Source: Rhizophlyctis rosea (taxonomy: Eukaryota > Chytridiomycota > Chytridiomycetes > Rhizophlyctidales > Rhizophlyctidaceae). Taken from it: a stretch of DNA of 14,239 nt. The translations under genes and the position numbers were made by a program. The notes under the pieces were generated by a model. It worked only from the letters and a program-made list of their open reading frames with translations. It did no database searches and was not told where the DNA came from. The stretch spans positions 1,785 through 16,023 of the forward strand of contig JADGJC010000585.1 of the NCBI GenBank assembly GCA_027596075.1, written 5' to 3'. Shown piece after piece: positions 1 through 9,082 of this stretch; the first letter of the stretch is position 1; each line of letters begins with the position of its first letter.

Positions 1-340
1 CGCTGGACCTGCGACGCCCGCTGCACTCAAAAAGGGCCTATCCTCCGCCTCCAACAACAAAAAGTCCCGCACGGACGAGTCCGATCCCACCGCAATGGAG
101 GTCCTCACCCTCCCCCAACCTTCGCTCCCTCAACAACAGCAACCGCTGTACCCCACACCTCAGACGAGCGTAACGATGCAACATCAGTTCAGTGAGGGTG
201 GAGCGGGCTACTTTGCTATACCGGTCCAGCAGAGACAGATGACGCCCGGTGATGTGGTGTTTGAGACGGGGATGTATGGTGGGATGCAGGATTATGGGTA
301 CATGGGCAATTCGGGGTCTGGAGGGTTCTATCCTTTCTAA
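1..340 (+). CDS. C-terminal end of an unidentified Gln/Gly-rich protein (5' partial)
   Basis: Frame 2 is open from the first base of the window and ends with TAA at 338-340, giving about 112 residues of a protein that begins upstream. The segment is low in complexity. A basic patch (NNKKSRTDES) could act as part of a nuclear localisation signal. It is followed by a Pro/Gln-rich stretch (LPQPSLPQQQQPLYP) and a Gly/Tyr/Met-rich tail ending in GSGGFYPF. No catalytic motif or known domain is visible, so the family cannot be named. A nuclear or RNA-associated protein with a disordered tail is a guess from composition only. An internal ATG at 95 is in the same frame, but the open frame continues upstream of it with similar composition, so a longer protein is preferred. 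Confidence 0.6.
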   Translation, partial: AGPATPAALKKGLSSASNNKKSRTDESDPTAMEVLTLPQPSLPQQQQPLYPTPQTSVTMQHQFSEGGAGYFAIPVQQRQMTPGDVVFETGMYGGMQDYGYMGNSGSGGFYPF

Positions 341-3253
341 AAGGGTGATGTGTTGAAATGGGTTGCTGATTATAGCAAAAATCGATTATCATTTTAGTTA
401 TGCACGTGTATAAAGCATCAATTTGGGGAGAGGGGCGAAAGAGAAGGTGATGCATAATCTAGGTTCCCCCATGCTCTTTCGTGGTTCTTTTCTCGTTTCT
501 TTAGTGGTTGGGTTAGTTTAGTCGTTCAGTTTTTTAGTTTCAGTTGTTGGTTCTGTGTATAAATTTTCCTTTGTTCTGTTTTCTGTTGAGGAGTGCGAAG
601 CGGTTTCCGCTTCTTGGTCTCTTGTCGTTGAGGGGCCGGGAGTTTACGCATGTCTTCACTGCGATTATTTAATCTTTCTTTTGTTTTCGTTTGGTTGTGA
701 GCAATACAAAAATATCCATAATCAGTCGTTGACAATGTCAGTTATGGGTGATGGAAAGTCAGGACGATGGGAGGCCTTTGAGGAATTGCCGTGGGGCAGA
801 TGGCACTTTGATGTTCTGGATTGACTGAGTAGAGAGGTTGGCAGGCAAGTTCACGTGCTGCGGGACAAACCTGTATTTCACACGCTGCACTTCACCGATG
901 AGTGGAATGAGAGTACCCACCTGCGCGCAAACGTTGAAATAATTCAAATAGATTGCATCATCTGTAGGAGGGTGTCGTCGCTTTTTTACCTCCAGTCGTG
1001 CCGACCAGAGGTCATAGCAATTTGGACAGGAGATTGACGATGAGACTCTGTGGCTCACACTTCTAGTTCATTCCCATCAGCCGTGATAAAAAGGGAAGGC
1101 TTGGTCCGAGCACTTCATCATTGCTGGGAAGGTGGTCATACTCCACAATCGCAATGTTATGTGAACAAACTGCCTTTGTGTGGGGTCCCCTTTCCGGTTT
1201 GTTCGCTCCGTCAGAGTGCTGACGTCTTCCAAAAAACTTCCTGTCCCCCGAAAATCCATTGGGCGTCCCCCCCTTGTTGCCCAGTATCAAGTGCCTGCCA
1301 GGAGACATGAAAAATAGCGCTATGCTCGGCCAAAGAACCTGCAAGATGGGTGTACTGTACACCTTGTAGTGATGCGCTTCATGCGAGAACAATCACAAGA
1401 GGGTCTTGAGAATCACCGAAAGGCAAAAGGAGAGCATGCAGTGACATATGGAGAATTGGTCATCGGGTGAATCAACGTTTATCCCGGACGGTTGGTTGGT
1501 CACGGCGGTCGATTTTTTCTTTGTGTTGACCATCCCAAACATTCCGTGGTTTGGTCGATGAGCTGCCACGTCTGGTTTGCCGAGGGTCGTGTGAGGCGAT
1601 AGGGATGAGTGGGGTTGGAAGTTCCTAAACGAGCAGACCGGACTAGGGTGAGCGGTACACCACTTTTTTCTTCGAGCCGTAAATAGTGCACTTGGTGGAA
1701 ATCCCAGGATGACCTTTCAATCCTGCTAGATCAGCAGCTTATGGTTCAATCATCTAAATCACAAGTCATCTCAACAATACGCACCTTAGGCAGCTTTTGC
1801 AGGACAACGTCAAATCAAGGCCCAGCGCAAAGGCACTGCTTGCTTGATGCTACGGATCAATGTAGATTGTGTTTTTTTTTCCCTATATTGTGCATCTCTC
1901 ATGGTACTCATGAAAGTTCAAAGATATAGCGGTATGCTTTCGTTCGCTGATTGTCTAGCAATGCGCACGTCATGATCAATGGATTGAAAACAGGTCAGAC
2001 GTCTACCAGATTCAGGTCGGGTATTCTCTGTTTCTTCGCCGCCAGGGGGCCTTGGTAAAAATCAGCCGGCGGGCCCGCGCTTCAATATAGGATTAGAGGA
2101 TTGGAATCCAATTGAATACCGGCCCGCATGACTTTTGAGAACGCTCCGCCTTCGCGGGGGTTTCCCCCCTCATTGGTGGCCTCTGTTTTTTGGCGTGCAG
2201 GCACCATCATCGTTTGATTAATGTGTCAAGTAGGGCACCTTATGTTGAAACGATCACGCTTAGCTCACACCATCACATAATGGAATACACCAGGAGATGG
2301 AGAATTGAGAAAAGAACGGGTCAGTGTCCTCATCGGGTTCTACCATTCAATCCTTTGGCATGCCAATGCGTGATGGACAGCAAGACGACCTTGTGGCGTG
2401 GTAAGCGTGTCAGGCACATTTAGCTGCTGTCAAGGTCTCCCACTCCGAGAAGAAAAATGGAAGAAAAAGAGCAGTCTGTCTGGGTGGAGCAAGGATTGAT
2501 CCACGGCAACAATTATCGTGCTCGAGGTTCAAAGCCCACCCAGGTTGTGATTGTTCTAGCTTGAGACTCAAGGGCATCTATCTCGAACCTGGCCCAAATT
2601 TTCGTTACACTTCTCTTCAGCTAAACAGTGGTCCAAAATAGTCCACTACATTATACCTCAGAAAGAGTGACATACAGGGAGTTTTGCGTTCCCGGACACT
2701 GTTCGGCGTGAGAGTTGGTTTCCTTTTTTTCATTCTCGGATGCCTCACTGGTGAGTGGGGTGTCATTTGGTAAATTTGGTCGGATCGATTTCCCTGTAGA
2801 TTCGTTGGGTATCTCCTTTCATGATGTACGAGAGCACCCTTCCGAAGGGTTGCTGTTCAGTTGGCATGGTATGTACAACTTGCCCTGCGTTATGTCACAA
2901 AGAGGGAGATGGATGTTCTTTTCCACTCCCTCACTAGCATAACGTTGTTCCATTCGGACCCTCTTTGAGTTCAGATGGAGCTCTCCCAGATGGTGACCAA
3001 TACTCGAAGTTGCAAGTCAGCTTATGGTAAAAGCACAACATCACTCATACACAATCTCCACACTACTGACGAAGAATCGAGATTTTTCTTCCGGCGAAGA
3101 ATACAGACAGAGGGAATCCGGAAGAGTTATATTGCTATATTACAAATGTTCTTATTAAGTTATGTACAAATTCCAAATCAAGTGATTCCGTAACCCCTAG
3201 CTTCCCAACCTGGCGAAACACACCCCAACACGAGTCACATTGAACAAGCTCCA
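341..3253. other. Long intergenic stretch with no supportable gene
   Basis: About 2.9 kb between the stop at 340 and the stop of the minus-strand gene at 3254. All open frames are short, many lack an ATG, and none has a recognisable motif or plausible splice partners. The left end (341-about 750) is T-rich on +, as expected of a 3' UTR and downstream region. A GC-rich patch with palindromes lies at about 2039-2170. A tRNA B-box-like sequence at 2526-2536 does not fold into a tRNA. I see no transposon ORF, terminal repeats or tandem array. Confidence 0.5.
2069..2168. repeat. GC-rich patch with clustered perfect palindromes
   Basis: Three short dyads lie within 100 bases. GCGGGCCCGC at 2069-2078 is a perfect 10-base palindrome. 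ATTGGA-A-TCCAAT at 2100-2112 is a 6-base stem with one central base, and each arm contains a CCAAT-box core. GGGGG-TTT-CCCCC at 2156-2168 is a third dyad. The surroundings are less GC-rich. No gene start is evident nearby, so a regulatory role is only a possibility. Confidence 0.4.
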
Positions 3254-4402
3254 CTAAACACCCCTCCTCCCCAAAGCAATCAAAATATCCGTCTCCAACC
3301 GATCCGCCGTACCCCTCAAACTCCTCAACTCATCCTCCAAATCCCGCGTCCGACTCTTGATATCCCCCAACTGCCGTTGCAAATGCGTCAATGACATACC
3401 CCCACCCACCGGTATATCATTTCCCAAAAGCGGCGTCTGCGGCGCCTGATCATAAGTATACGACCCCTGCCGCGGCAATGACCGGCGAAACGGTGGCGAG
3501 CGTGGCGGTGGTGGTGGTGGTGGGAGGGGGTTAGGGCTTGTGTCGCGGTAGGAGGAATCTATGTAGGAGCGGTCGTGGGGTGGTGAGTGGTGGTAACGGT
3601 CTGTGGGTGTTGTTGTTGTATCTCGGAGGCCTAGGGATGTGATTGGGGGTAGGGCGCGTTGTTGGGGTTCGGAGGAGAAGAGGGGAGAGAGGGAGCGTTT
3701 TGGTTGGGCTTGGTGTTGGGGTTGGTAGGGGTGGTAGCGGAGGGATGGTGCCGGGTTGTTGTAACGGGAGGAGGAGCGGGAGGATGTTGAGGTGGATGTG
3801 TAATGGTGGGAGTCGGATGGGAGAACGTCATGAGTTGAGCGGCGGTAGGATTGATCGGTGTGGCGGTCTTGTGCTGGTTGGTATCGGTAGGAATCTGAGC
3901 GGGTGTCGGAGACGACGGAGCGAGCGCGTTGAGGTGCTTCGGATGGGGAGCGGGATGGTTGAGAATGTTGACGGGATGTTGATGGACCACTGGATCCACT
4001 GATTTGTGGAGTGGGAAGTGCGGCGGATGATCTGGCATCGTCGTCCTTTCTCCTCGCATTGCTGTTCCCAATCCTATTGGATGGCTTTGCGCTTCCAAAG
4101 CCAGCTACATTCCCCTGTGAGTCCAGCAGATAGTATGACTCTACCATGGCAGGTTTTCCGTTCTTGTCAAAAGACACATCAGACCACACCATCCGATGAA
4201 TGCCGCCGGAATCGTTTTTGGAAGGACCAGGTTTCCGTGGGGGCGGGTTGGCGGACATTTCAGATTTTGGGTTGAGGTCCGAGGAAGGCTGACCTTGCAT
4301 GAAAGCCGAGGATGATGTTGAAACCTGTGCTTTTTCTTGTTCTTGTCCAGCCGGCGGAGAACAATGACACCTTCGTCCAACGCGGCAGACGCAAATGGGC
4401 AT
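3254..4402 (-). CDS. Ser/Pro-rich disordered protein with C-terminal coiled coil, unknown function
   Basis: A long minus-strand frame, 382 residues from the ATG at 4400-4402 to the stop at 3254. After a short Cys-containing N-terminus, a conserved-looking stretch lies near residues 65-115 (HRMVWSDVSFDKNGKPAMVE, then YYLLDSQGNVAGFG). This resembles a small folded module that I cannot name. Residues of about 120-330 are Ser/Arg/Pro/Gln/His-rich and probably disordered, with a polyproline run at about 292-300. The last 45 residues or so (from LTHLQRQLGDIKSRT to ILIAL) have regular Leu/Ile spacing typical of a coiled coil, suggesting an oligomerising or scaffold protein. The start is unsure. The frame stays open upstream to a TGA at 4478-4480 without another ATG, so a 5' exon is possible. 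A later ATG at 4256-4258 (MSANPPPRKPG) has a better initiation context (G at -3) and would give 334 residues. Confidence 0.65.
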   Translation of the reverse strand: MPICVCRVGRRCHCSPPAGQEQEKAQVSTSSSAFMQGQPSSDLNPKSEMSANPPPRKPGPSKNDSGGIHRMVWSDVSFDKNGKPAMVESYYLLDSQGNVAGFGSAKPSNRIGNSNARRKDDDARSSAALPTPQISGSSGPSTSRQHSQPSRSPSEAPQRARSVVSDTRSDSYRYQPAQDRHTDQSYRRSTHDVLPSDSHHYTSTSTSSRSSSRYNNPAPSLRYHPYQPQHQAQPKRSLSPLFSSEPQQRALPPITSLGLRDTTTTPTDRYHHSPPHDRSYIDSSYRDTSPNPLPPPPPPPRSPPFRRSLPRQGSYTYDQAPQTPLLGNDIPVGGGMSLTHLQRQLGDIKSRTRDLEDELRSLRGTADRLETDILIALGRRGV

Positions 4403-5202
4403 GGGTGGGTTGTTCTTTGTCGGTTCAAGAGGATAAGCGTGGGCAGGACAGGTGAAAGGGACCACAGAGGAAGTGAATCATTAACCACTATGGGCAGCAA
4501 CTGGAAATCTGAATCAAGAGAATTGGAATGGGAGTCTGCATCAAGTCCAGTCCCCCTTTCGTGATGATGCAACATGAATAGAAAGGTCCAGGCTCACCTT
4601 TTATGGATCCGTTAGCCCCACAGTCCGCTGTATGGGAGTTGATTGAGGGTGGAGAAAATTCTGACGTCGGTGTGTGCCCTTTTAGCGAAAGAGATGCTGT
4701 AGGAGGGAGAACGCTGGAAGTGCAGCCGAGCAAATTGTAATGCAATCCGCCGATGTTGCCAAGATTGTATCAGTTGTTGTGGAAGGGAATGCGCGGCAGT
4801 CGGTTTTTCAACAGGTAAACTGGGGCGTTCCTGAATGTGTTCTTTTTCAAGGCCTACAGTGTTGGAGTTCGAGCGACGCCGACGCGGACGGATGAGGCGG
4901 ATGTTCAGGACGCATGCCACCATAAAGGTGACAGTGTGAATCGACTATTGGGCCCGTCGGCTGATCTTTACGAAATGTGATGCCTTTGTGAACCCAGTTG
5001 TTCATGCCCTGCACTCTCACTGTTGCAGGTATCCGATTAGTGGGATAGCACGCCGTGTGGAGTTTGGGATTCCCTCCCTTCATGTAGCGGAGGACTCCTT
5101 GCCCGCATCACCATCTGGGGTTTGGATTTCCCCAAACGGTAGGTCGGGCCACATTGCATCATTCGGAGGTCCTTGTTGCAGGGTTTGTGTCTTTCGGCCA
5201 CT

Positions 5203-5245
5203 GGCCATGCGCGGTGGGTTGCGGGCCATGCGCAGACGTCACGTG
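5203..5245. promoter_or_regulatory. Paired GGCCATGCGC boxes followed by a CRE/E-box-like site
   Basis: GGCCATGCGC occurs twice as an exact direct repeat (5203-5212 and 5224-5233, start-to-start 21 bases, about two helical turns). It is followed at 5235-5245 by GACGTCACGTG, which overlaps a bZIP CRE-like ACGTCA core and a bHLH CACGTG E-box. Such clustering is typical of transcription-factor binding regions, but the target gene is unclear. The nearest candidate is the minus-strand coiled-coil gene some 800 bases away. Confidence 0.3.
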
Positions 5246-6387
5246 AGCAATTGAGTTCTGCCAGCCACCCCTTATTGGTGCGTGGGCTTTAATCCACGTT
5301 CAAAAAGGTTTTGCAAAGACTGTTGTACAAAACTGACGGTTGTTTGTGTAACATGTGTGGGTGATTATTGATTGGTCAAGGGGCAGTCACAACCCGTCTA
5401 CAAGTCCGCGCATTGGTACGACTTTCTGGAGTTGGAGGGTCTTGCCATATCAATCCCACCATCTTCCCAATAGCGTTTAAAACTGGGCTGCGCTGCCAAG
5501 ATTCGGGTTCTGAGGTTTCGCCGCCAAGGCGTTTGGAACCATTTTTAGGAGTCCGAAGATCAGGGGTGGTGCCCCGGTTGGAGGGCGCCGAGTTGTTGTC
5601 TCGCTGTTTGCAGTCGGAGGGGAGGGCGAAAGGGAGCTTGAAAGGGAAGCGGGGGCGGGTTATGCCGAAAACAGGTCGGCTTTGTACGACTGCGCGGCAG
5701 CAATATGACGCGAAATGCGGTGGATGTCCGGACGCCAAAGGGCTCCTACCATTCTTCCGAACACAAAATGTTGTAATCACGAGCCATCACATCCCATCAT
5801 CACAAAGAATGAAAAGTGAGAAGTTGAGAAAAAGACGAATCATGACGGCAAGCTGCGTTTCATCTGATGACACATGCAATCTTGCTGATACTGGCGATAG
5901 CCTGCGTGTGTGATGACCTGATTAGATGCATTGAACGGTCTAGAAGAAGCAATGAGCTCCTGGCCGGCTCAGAACATTTGCACCACAGGGCCACAGCGCA
6001 AACAACAGCAAGTGCTTGACATCAGGTGCACGTCGACTCATTTGAAGGTCTTGATGAATTGCAGCGGACAGTTCAAAACATTCTCCGCACACCGCGGAAA
6101 CTTTACACTTGAATTGAGGGGAGTAGGCAAAAAACCTGGATGCCTGCGGGGACAAGCAGATAGTATCACTTGTACAAGGCACTATGAAATACAATGTGCT
6201 TCAGCAGAATGAATTGGGAAGGGGCACTCGGTGCATGCTGAAGACTGCATCCAGATGGCCACATCAAAAGACGCCACAGTCATCATGAACGAATGCTTTG
6301 TAACGACTGAGTGCTGATGATGCATTGAAGCCATGTGTCGCATTTGTTGTAGGTGGGCTAGTTATGTATTCAGCACGGGACCTTGCT

Positions 6388-6406
6388 GCACATCTGACAG
6401 ATGTGC
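6388..6406. repeat. 19-base near-perfect palindrome upstream of the SMP-type gene
   Basis: GCACATCTG-A-CAGATGTGC is a 9-base perfect inverted repeat around a single central A. Each arm carries CAGATG, an E-box core. The right arm overlaps TGCGACACA (6404-6412), the exact reverse complement of TGTGTCGCA at 6334-6342, so two dyads are interlocked. It lies about 130 bases upstream of the TATA box of the SMP-type gene, a plausible upstream operator position. Confidence 0.5.
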
Positions 6407-6532
6407 GACACAAGACATACAGCCGTCACAATGCGGACGCGCTATGTCGTGGAAACATACAGACATAGGACAAAACGTTGCGTACTTTGCGTGGACCGAG
6501 ACTTGAGCATGGCAAATGTACCATCCGAAAGC

Positions 6533-6538
6533 TATAAA
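6533..6538 (+). promoter_or_regulatory. TATA box of the SMP-type gene
   Basis: TATAAA within GCTATAAAGGC, 162 bases upstream of the ATG at 6700. Transcription would start near 6565 and give a 5' UTR of about 130 bases. There is no competing ATG ORF with coding character, although ATG codons near 6624 (in CCCATGAAACGG) would lie in the leader. Confidence 0.5.
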
Positions 6539-6699
6539 GGCACGTCCATCCGCGTTGCTCTCCGACTTCAAATCCCTCATACGTCAGAAAAGCCTACAAA
6601 ATAATCAAATCTCACTTCATCCCATGAAACGGAAATCTACCTTCAAAAACCATCTTCAACGCAACTCATCAGACTCCCCATCTACGTCAGACTCCACAA

Positions 6700-6984
6700 A
6701 TGTCCTCCAACACCGGAACCGGAAACGCTTCTTCCTCGGGCGGCAAAAGCACACCCATGACAACCTCTGACGCGTCCCGCATCCAGTCCTCTCAAGCCAA
6801 GGGCGGCGGAGACATGTCCGCCCACGGATTCGCTGCTCGCGCACAGTCGGCCGGTGCCAGGAACGCCAATGCGGGCATCACTGGTGGTGGGAAGACGGGC
6901 GGCGGCGGCGGTGGTGGTGGAAAAACGGGCGGGCATCGGCGGTGGGCATGGCGGTGGGCGGCAAGAAGTGATCAATGTGCATAA
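6700..6984 (+). CDS. Small SMP (seed maturation protein)-motif, LEA-like protein
   Basis: 94 residues from ATG 6700 to TAA 6982-6984. Residues 24-34 (DASRIQSSQAK) and 43-52 (GFAARAQSAG) form the Ala/Ser/Gln helix repeat seen in the SMP family (Pfam SMP). In plants this family is linked to seed desiccation, and in fungi it occurs as short hydrophilic proteins probably tied to stress or dormancy; function here is inferred. The N-terminus is Ser/Gly/Thr-rich, and a glycine run (GKTGGGGGGGGKTGG) follows the motif. The last residues (HRRWAWRWAARSDQCA) are Trp/Arg-rich and look out of character. The +1 frame instead continues glycine-rich (AGIGGGHGGG) and the remaining frame ends in VGGKK and a stop at 6969-6971. 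A one-base error or variant in the GC-rich run near 6925-6935 is therefore possible. No signal peptide or membrane segment is present. Confidence 0.65.
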   Translation: MSSNTGTGNASSSGGKSTPMTTSDASRIQSSQAKGGGDMSAHGFAARAQSAGARNANAGITGGGKTGGGGGGGGKTGGHRRWAWRWAARSDQCA

Positions 6985-7502
6985 CTGGAAGGAGGTCGCC
7001 TTACGGGGTTGTGCAATGTTTAGCTGCTACAAATTTGCGCTGTCAAAAAGTGTTTGTATAAGTTTATGTTTTGCAAAGTCATGGCAATCTGTTTCGGTAA
7101 TAAGAGTTGCAATTGCGTCCGTGAACCAGCTGGTTACAATGTAAAATCCATATTTGGTCAAATGGATGCTTGAGATTTGAGATGGAAGATTTTCGCACAC
7201 AGGCCGCTCCAAGTTGTCTTTGCCCATTTTCCCACACAAATTCACAACCGTGGCGAGATCTGCAATAGTGAACAAAAGTGAGTTCTCGGTCTCGTATCAG
7301 GAGTTACCTCTACCCACAGCAAAGTGGTTTGAAAATTCAAAGTAATCAAGCAGCGCATTTGGGCACGTACACGGACGGTGAGCTATCCATCTTCACCAGC
7401 TGGTTTGACTTGACAATTTGCATTGACCACTCCGTTTCCAACGACCGTTTCCCCTAGCCCTAGAACTCAAGCAACTTCAACTACTGTGGTCACCACGCAA
7501 AG
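6985..7502. other. Intergenic: 3' region of the SMP-type gene and F-box promoter
   Basis: 517 bases. A minus-strand frame at 7027-7275 is open but has no ATG at its start and no recognisable motif. It would also overlap the 3' region of the SMP-type gene, so I do not call it. No TATA box is evident directly upstream of the F-box gene. The 60 bases before its ATG are C/A-rich. Confidence 0.4.
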
Positions 7503-8849
7503 ATGTCATCTCCAACTCCTCTGCTTCTTCCCGACATTCTCACCAACATCTTCTCGTTGGGGTGCGTCCCCACCACGCTACAGTGCGAATCAGTCTGTCG
7601 GACGTGGCTCTCCGCCAGTCTAACTCACACCACTTCAGTCTGGAAGCCAAAGCTCGAGCGCGAGTTCCTACCCGGCTGCCTTCCGGTTCTATATGGGCAA
7701 GAAAATTGGAGGGATGTCGCTATTTTATGGTTTGCGTGGAACCGACCATGGGAACCTCAGTTGACCGGTTCAGAATCGACCGTGGGAACGATTGAGATGG
7801 GACGTACTATTCCGCGCCGAGATGAGAATGTGGTTAGAAACTTGGCAGATGTCTTTAAATGGGGTGGGACACATTTTACGCGCGGAGTGCAATCGATCGG
7901 GATAGCTTTGTTGGGTCATACCATTCCCACCGAAGACATCCTGTTTACCGAAGCACGGCCCGCAGCACAACAATTGCCTGAATACAACGGCAACAACTTC
8001 ATCAAATACGTCCGCACCCACCTAGCTGCCCGCCCTCTCGTGAACGACTCCGAAACGTTCCTAGAATTTGTCGACACTACCACTGGCAACGTCGTCTACA
8101 CCGTCTCGATGAACGAGAAAATTGAGCGACGGACTATATATGGGAACATCCTTTTTGAGCAGGCGTATGAGTTTGATGATGAATCAGACCTGGAAGATGA
8201 CGACGAGGGAAATCTCGTTTCCCACATCATCCCACTTGACAACCCAGGCAAAACATTCACAGTCGTGGCAGAAGGTTGGGGGAAGGTTGTATTCAACGAA
8301 AGGTTCCTCGTCAACACAAATACGGGCTACCACGACAACGATGACTCTTTCATTGAAAGCGTAAAACTGGTCCGCGTTGATACCGGACAAGAGATCGCGC
8401 TCCTTGGGTTCACTCCAGAAGACAACATCACCAACATCAAATTGACCAGATTCCACCTACTTGTGTTTTCTGCTATGCAATCCCATCCCCGTACCCACTC
8501 ATGCCGTGTCTACGACCTCTCAACCCTCCGCTACCTTTACAAATTCGACACACCTTCGTCTTTCCCATTCCCGCATACCCACGACCGGTTCCTTTATTTC
8601 CCTATCGAACGTGACCTCCCACGAGTCGATGCCGACGTGAACGTCCTAGATCCACTGCGCAAAACTCGGAGCGTTTACGTGCGGCCAGTTTTGGATAGAA
8701 AGGTTTGCAGCCGTTTGAGGAATAAACGCGCGACAAACGGATATTTTGTTGCGGTGAACGAATATCCGGTAGGGGTGGATGGTAAGAGGACGGGGAGTAG
8801 GGGAGAAGGGAAGCTATACTGGAGGGAAACTCAACCTCGGAATGTTTGA
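7503..8849 (+). CDS. F-box protein, orphan type
   Basis: A 448-residue single-exon frame from ATG 7503 to TGA 8847-8849. Residues of about 7-50 fit an F-box: LLLPDILTNIFSLG, then CESVCRTWLS, then SVWKPKLEREF, in the usual order LP-x-hydrophobic, the VCRxW motif and the W following. F-box proteins bind Skp1 and serve as substrate receptors of SCF ubiquitin ligases. The remaining 400 residues hold no WD40 signature or leucine-rich repeat that I can recognise. They alternate hydrophobic and polar residues as in beta-rich folds (for example FLEFVDTTTGNVVYTVS, and VKLVRVDTGQEIALLGF), which may be degenerate propeller-like strands. An acidic loop sits near residues 220-235 (EFDDESDLEDDDEGN). The second Met context is no better than the first, and no intron is needed. 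The substrate is unknown. Confidence 0.8.
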   Translation: MSSPTPLLLPDILTNIFSLGCVPTTLQCESVCRTWLSASLTHTTSVWKPKLEREFLPGCLPVLYGQENWRDVAILWFAWNRPWEPQLTGSESTVGTIEMGRTIPRRDENVVRNLADVFKWGGTHFTRGVQSIGIALLGHTIPTEDILFTEARPAAQQLPEYNGNNFIKYVRTHLAARPLVNDSETFLEFVDTTTGNVVYTVSMNEKIERRTIYGNILFEQAYEFDDESDLEDDDEGNLVSHIIPLDNPGKTFTVVAEGWGKVVFNERFLVNTNTGYHDNDDSFIESVKLVRVDTGQEIALLGFTPEDNITNIKLTRFHLLVFSAMQSHPRTHSCRVYDLSTLRYLYKFDTPSSFPFPHTHDRFLYFPIERDLPRVDADVNVLDPLRKTRSVYVRPVLDRKVCSRLRNKRATNGYFVAVNEYPVGVDGKRTGSRGEGKLYWRETQPRNV

Positions 8850-9082
8850 AAACGGAGTTGAGCCAGAAACTGTAATAGTATGAGAGGATTTTGCTCGTCA
8901 TTGGGGAGCCTTGTATTAGCTTTCAAGTGGGATATTAGTTGGTAGCATTTGAATGTATGATAAACTATTTCTATGCATTGGTATAACCGTCTTCTAGCAA
9001 GCTGAAGCACCTTCAAACTTGCTGTTTGCGAAATGTGAATGGGTAAGCTTCCGTGATGGAAAGGCAAAAGGGGGCAAAAAAA
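8850..9082. other. 3' region of the F-box gene
   Basis: 233 bases between the F-box stop and the 5S-derived sequence. No coding character was seen. A T-run-forming tract (AAAAAAA on +, 9076-9082) and G/A-rich sequence border the truncated end of the 5S element. Confidence 0.4.

Larger units (their letters stand above)
4403..6532. other. Intergenic stretch without a supportable gene
   Basis: About 2.1 kb upstream of both the minus-strand coiled-coil gene and the plus-strand SMP-type gene, so it should hold both promoters. A good donor-like GGTGAGC lies on the minus strand near 4596-4602, but the open frame before it has no ATG and does not join in frame to the coiled-coil ORF. It may mark a 5' UTR intron. 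The region 5376-5780 is open on both strands (GC-rich), with no known motif in either frame. Paired GGCCATGCGC boxes, a GACGTCACGTG box and a 19-base palindrome are described separately. Confidence 0.4.

Noticed and set aside
2481..2545. Possible tRNA: GGTTCAAAGCC resembles a B box, with an A-box-like TGGAGCAAGG 41 bases upstream
   Set aside because: The T stem has only two pairs, no D or anticodon arm forms, and the acceptor pairing needs G-U pairs. It is most likely chance.
3631..4098. 155-residue minus-strand ORF and 119-residue plus-strand ORF overlapping the coiled-coil gene
   Set aside because: Both are shadows in low-complexity repeats; the 403-residue frame has the coiled coil and folded-looking segment.
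4847..5083. Minus-strand frame containing IVDSHCHL, reminiscent of the N-terminus of TatD or amidohydrolase enzymes
   Set aside because: The motif is isolated near the end of a short frame with no further catalytic residues and no plausible next exon.
6516..6770. 84-residue plus-strand ORF starting with ATG at 6516
   Set aside because: Its start lies upstream of the TATA box at 6533, and it overlaps the SMP-type gene in another frame with basic, low-complexity content.
7027..7275. 82-residue minus-strand frame between the SMP-type and F-box genes
   Set aside because: It lacks an ATG at its start, has no known motif, and overlaps the probable 3' UTR of the SMP-type gene.
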